Assembly (NCBI RefSeq): GCF_001649575.2
Contig: NC_051439.1
Location: forward strand, 8,329,669-8,393,668
Direction of reading: 5' to 3'
Length of the DNA: 64,000 bases
Source: Kryptolebias marmoratus
Taxonomy: Eukaryota > Chordata > Actinopteri > Cyprinodontiformes > Rivulidae
Positions within the stretch are counted from its first letter, which is position 1. The number at the start of each line of letters is the position of its first letter. The notes beneath the pieces are model-generated. The model did not search any database and was not told where the DNA came from. It saw only the letters and a program-made list of their open reading frames with translations. The translations under genes and the position numbers were made by a program. Shown piece by piece: positions 63,370 to 64,000 of the stretch.

Positions 63370-63720
63370 TTTGCTGGGGCCAACAGGCCATTAGCAGGCC
63401 GGAGTTATTGTCCCAACACAGGCGCCTCGGAGGCGCCGCTCGGACCGCCTGTTAGCCCTGTTAGCCGGGAAGCTAACAGGCTAACAGGCAGCCGCCGGAG
63501 ACCAACCACGACCCGACGGATTAAAAAACAAACACACACCTACTTGGCACGGAGTGCAGCCTTTAGCTCATCCTGGGAAGTTTCTATAACCAGCCACCGG
63601 CTTTAAATCCCCGTGTTCGTGTCATTTGCAATGTAAAAATAAAACACCAGAAAGCAGGGCTACAGCCCAGCCCACCCCACCCACTCGCTCTTTTCTTCTT
63701 TAGCGACGCACGACGTCACC
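63370..63720 (-). promoter_or_regulatory. acvr1l: Probable acvr1l promoter / first noncoding exon
   Basis: GC-rich stretch with repeated 'gttagcc/gctaacag' words, CpG clusters and 'gcatcatgggac', about 2 kb upstream of the start codon exon in the direction of transcription. It is the only promoter-like segment on that side within the window. The transcription start and donor site could not be fixed. Confidence 0.4.
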
Positions 63721-63833
63721 AAAACATTCTCCTCCAGATGCATCATGGGACGGCAGAGTCCTCCAAACCCAGGGTTTATTATACAGGAGTGTGCTTTCCT
63801 TCTGAGTCATTCCTCATTTCTTTATATTTGTAT

Positions 63834-64000
63834 ACAGGTGCTGGTCATAAAAAGTAGATTGATTTCAGTAATTCCATTTAAAAAGTGAAACTTGTATATT
63901 ATATTCATACATTACATACAAACTCATATATTTCAAATGTTTATTTCGTTTAATTTTGATGATTACAAATGACAACAAATGAAAATCTCAAATTCATCAT
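63834..64000. mobile_element. End of an abundant fish DNA-transposon repeat, running off the window
   Basis: It starts at 'tacaggtgctggtcataaaa' and continues with 'tgatttcagtaattccattt', 'agtgaaacttgtatattata' and 'caaatgtttatttcgtttaa'. I recall this sequence as the terminal region of a very common teleost repeat. Only one end is present, so class and size are uncertain. Confidence 0.6.

Overview
The window is vertebrate nuclear DNA, almost certainly from a ray-finned (probably percomorph) fish. The genes are split by GT-AG introns, there are many (GT)n and poly-T tracts, and the repeats are fish-typical (Rex3-like LINE, Tc1/mariner relics, hAT MITEs). Exon coordinates below were derived by hand from reading frames, splice consensus, phase continuity and recalled family sequences; no alignment was run.

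Layout. (1) 1-34925: ssbp4, plus strand, exons 2-18 (1462-32102), very long early introns, compact 3' half, about 2.8 kb of 3' UTR; exon 1 lies upstream of the window. (2) 36140-39322: an ANKRD34-family ankyrin-repeat gene on the minus strand, tail-to-tail with ssbp4, with four coding exons and a Rex3-like LINE fragment in one intron. (3) 43960-52614: ell, plus strand, 12 coding exons, 623 aa. (4) 53125-56710: d2hgdh, plus strand, one 5' noncoding exon and 9 coding exons, 534 aa. (5) 56750 to about 63700: a type I BMP/activin receptor closest to acvr1l (alk8), minus strand, 9 coding exons, 506 aa, converging on d2hgdh with poly(A) signals about 45 bp apart.

Functions are those of ordinary chromosomal genes: an LDB/LIM co-regulator subunit (ssbp4), a Pol II elongation factor (ell), a mitochondrial flavoenzyme clearing D-2-hydroxyglutarate (d2hgdh), a BMP receptor kinase (acvr1l) and an ankyrin protein of poorly known role. 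They are not an operon. ssbp4 - ankrd34-like - ell looks like an ancient linkage block, because human chromosome 5q carries SSBP2, ANKRD34B and ELL2.

The rest is intron and intergenic sequence with transposon relics, microsatellites and three assembly gaps (4055-4129, 7480-8219, 16789-16791). I found no new multi-gene system. The most interesting items are the intron-split ANKRD34 paralogue in its paralogon context, a GC-AG intron and an overlapping uORF in ell, an apparent Gly-to-Glu change in the acvr1l kinase, a hAT insertion with perfect 8-bp target duplication and an empty-site relative in the same window, and a palindromic hAT MITE filling half of a small ssbp4 intron.
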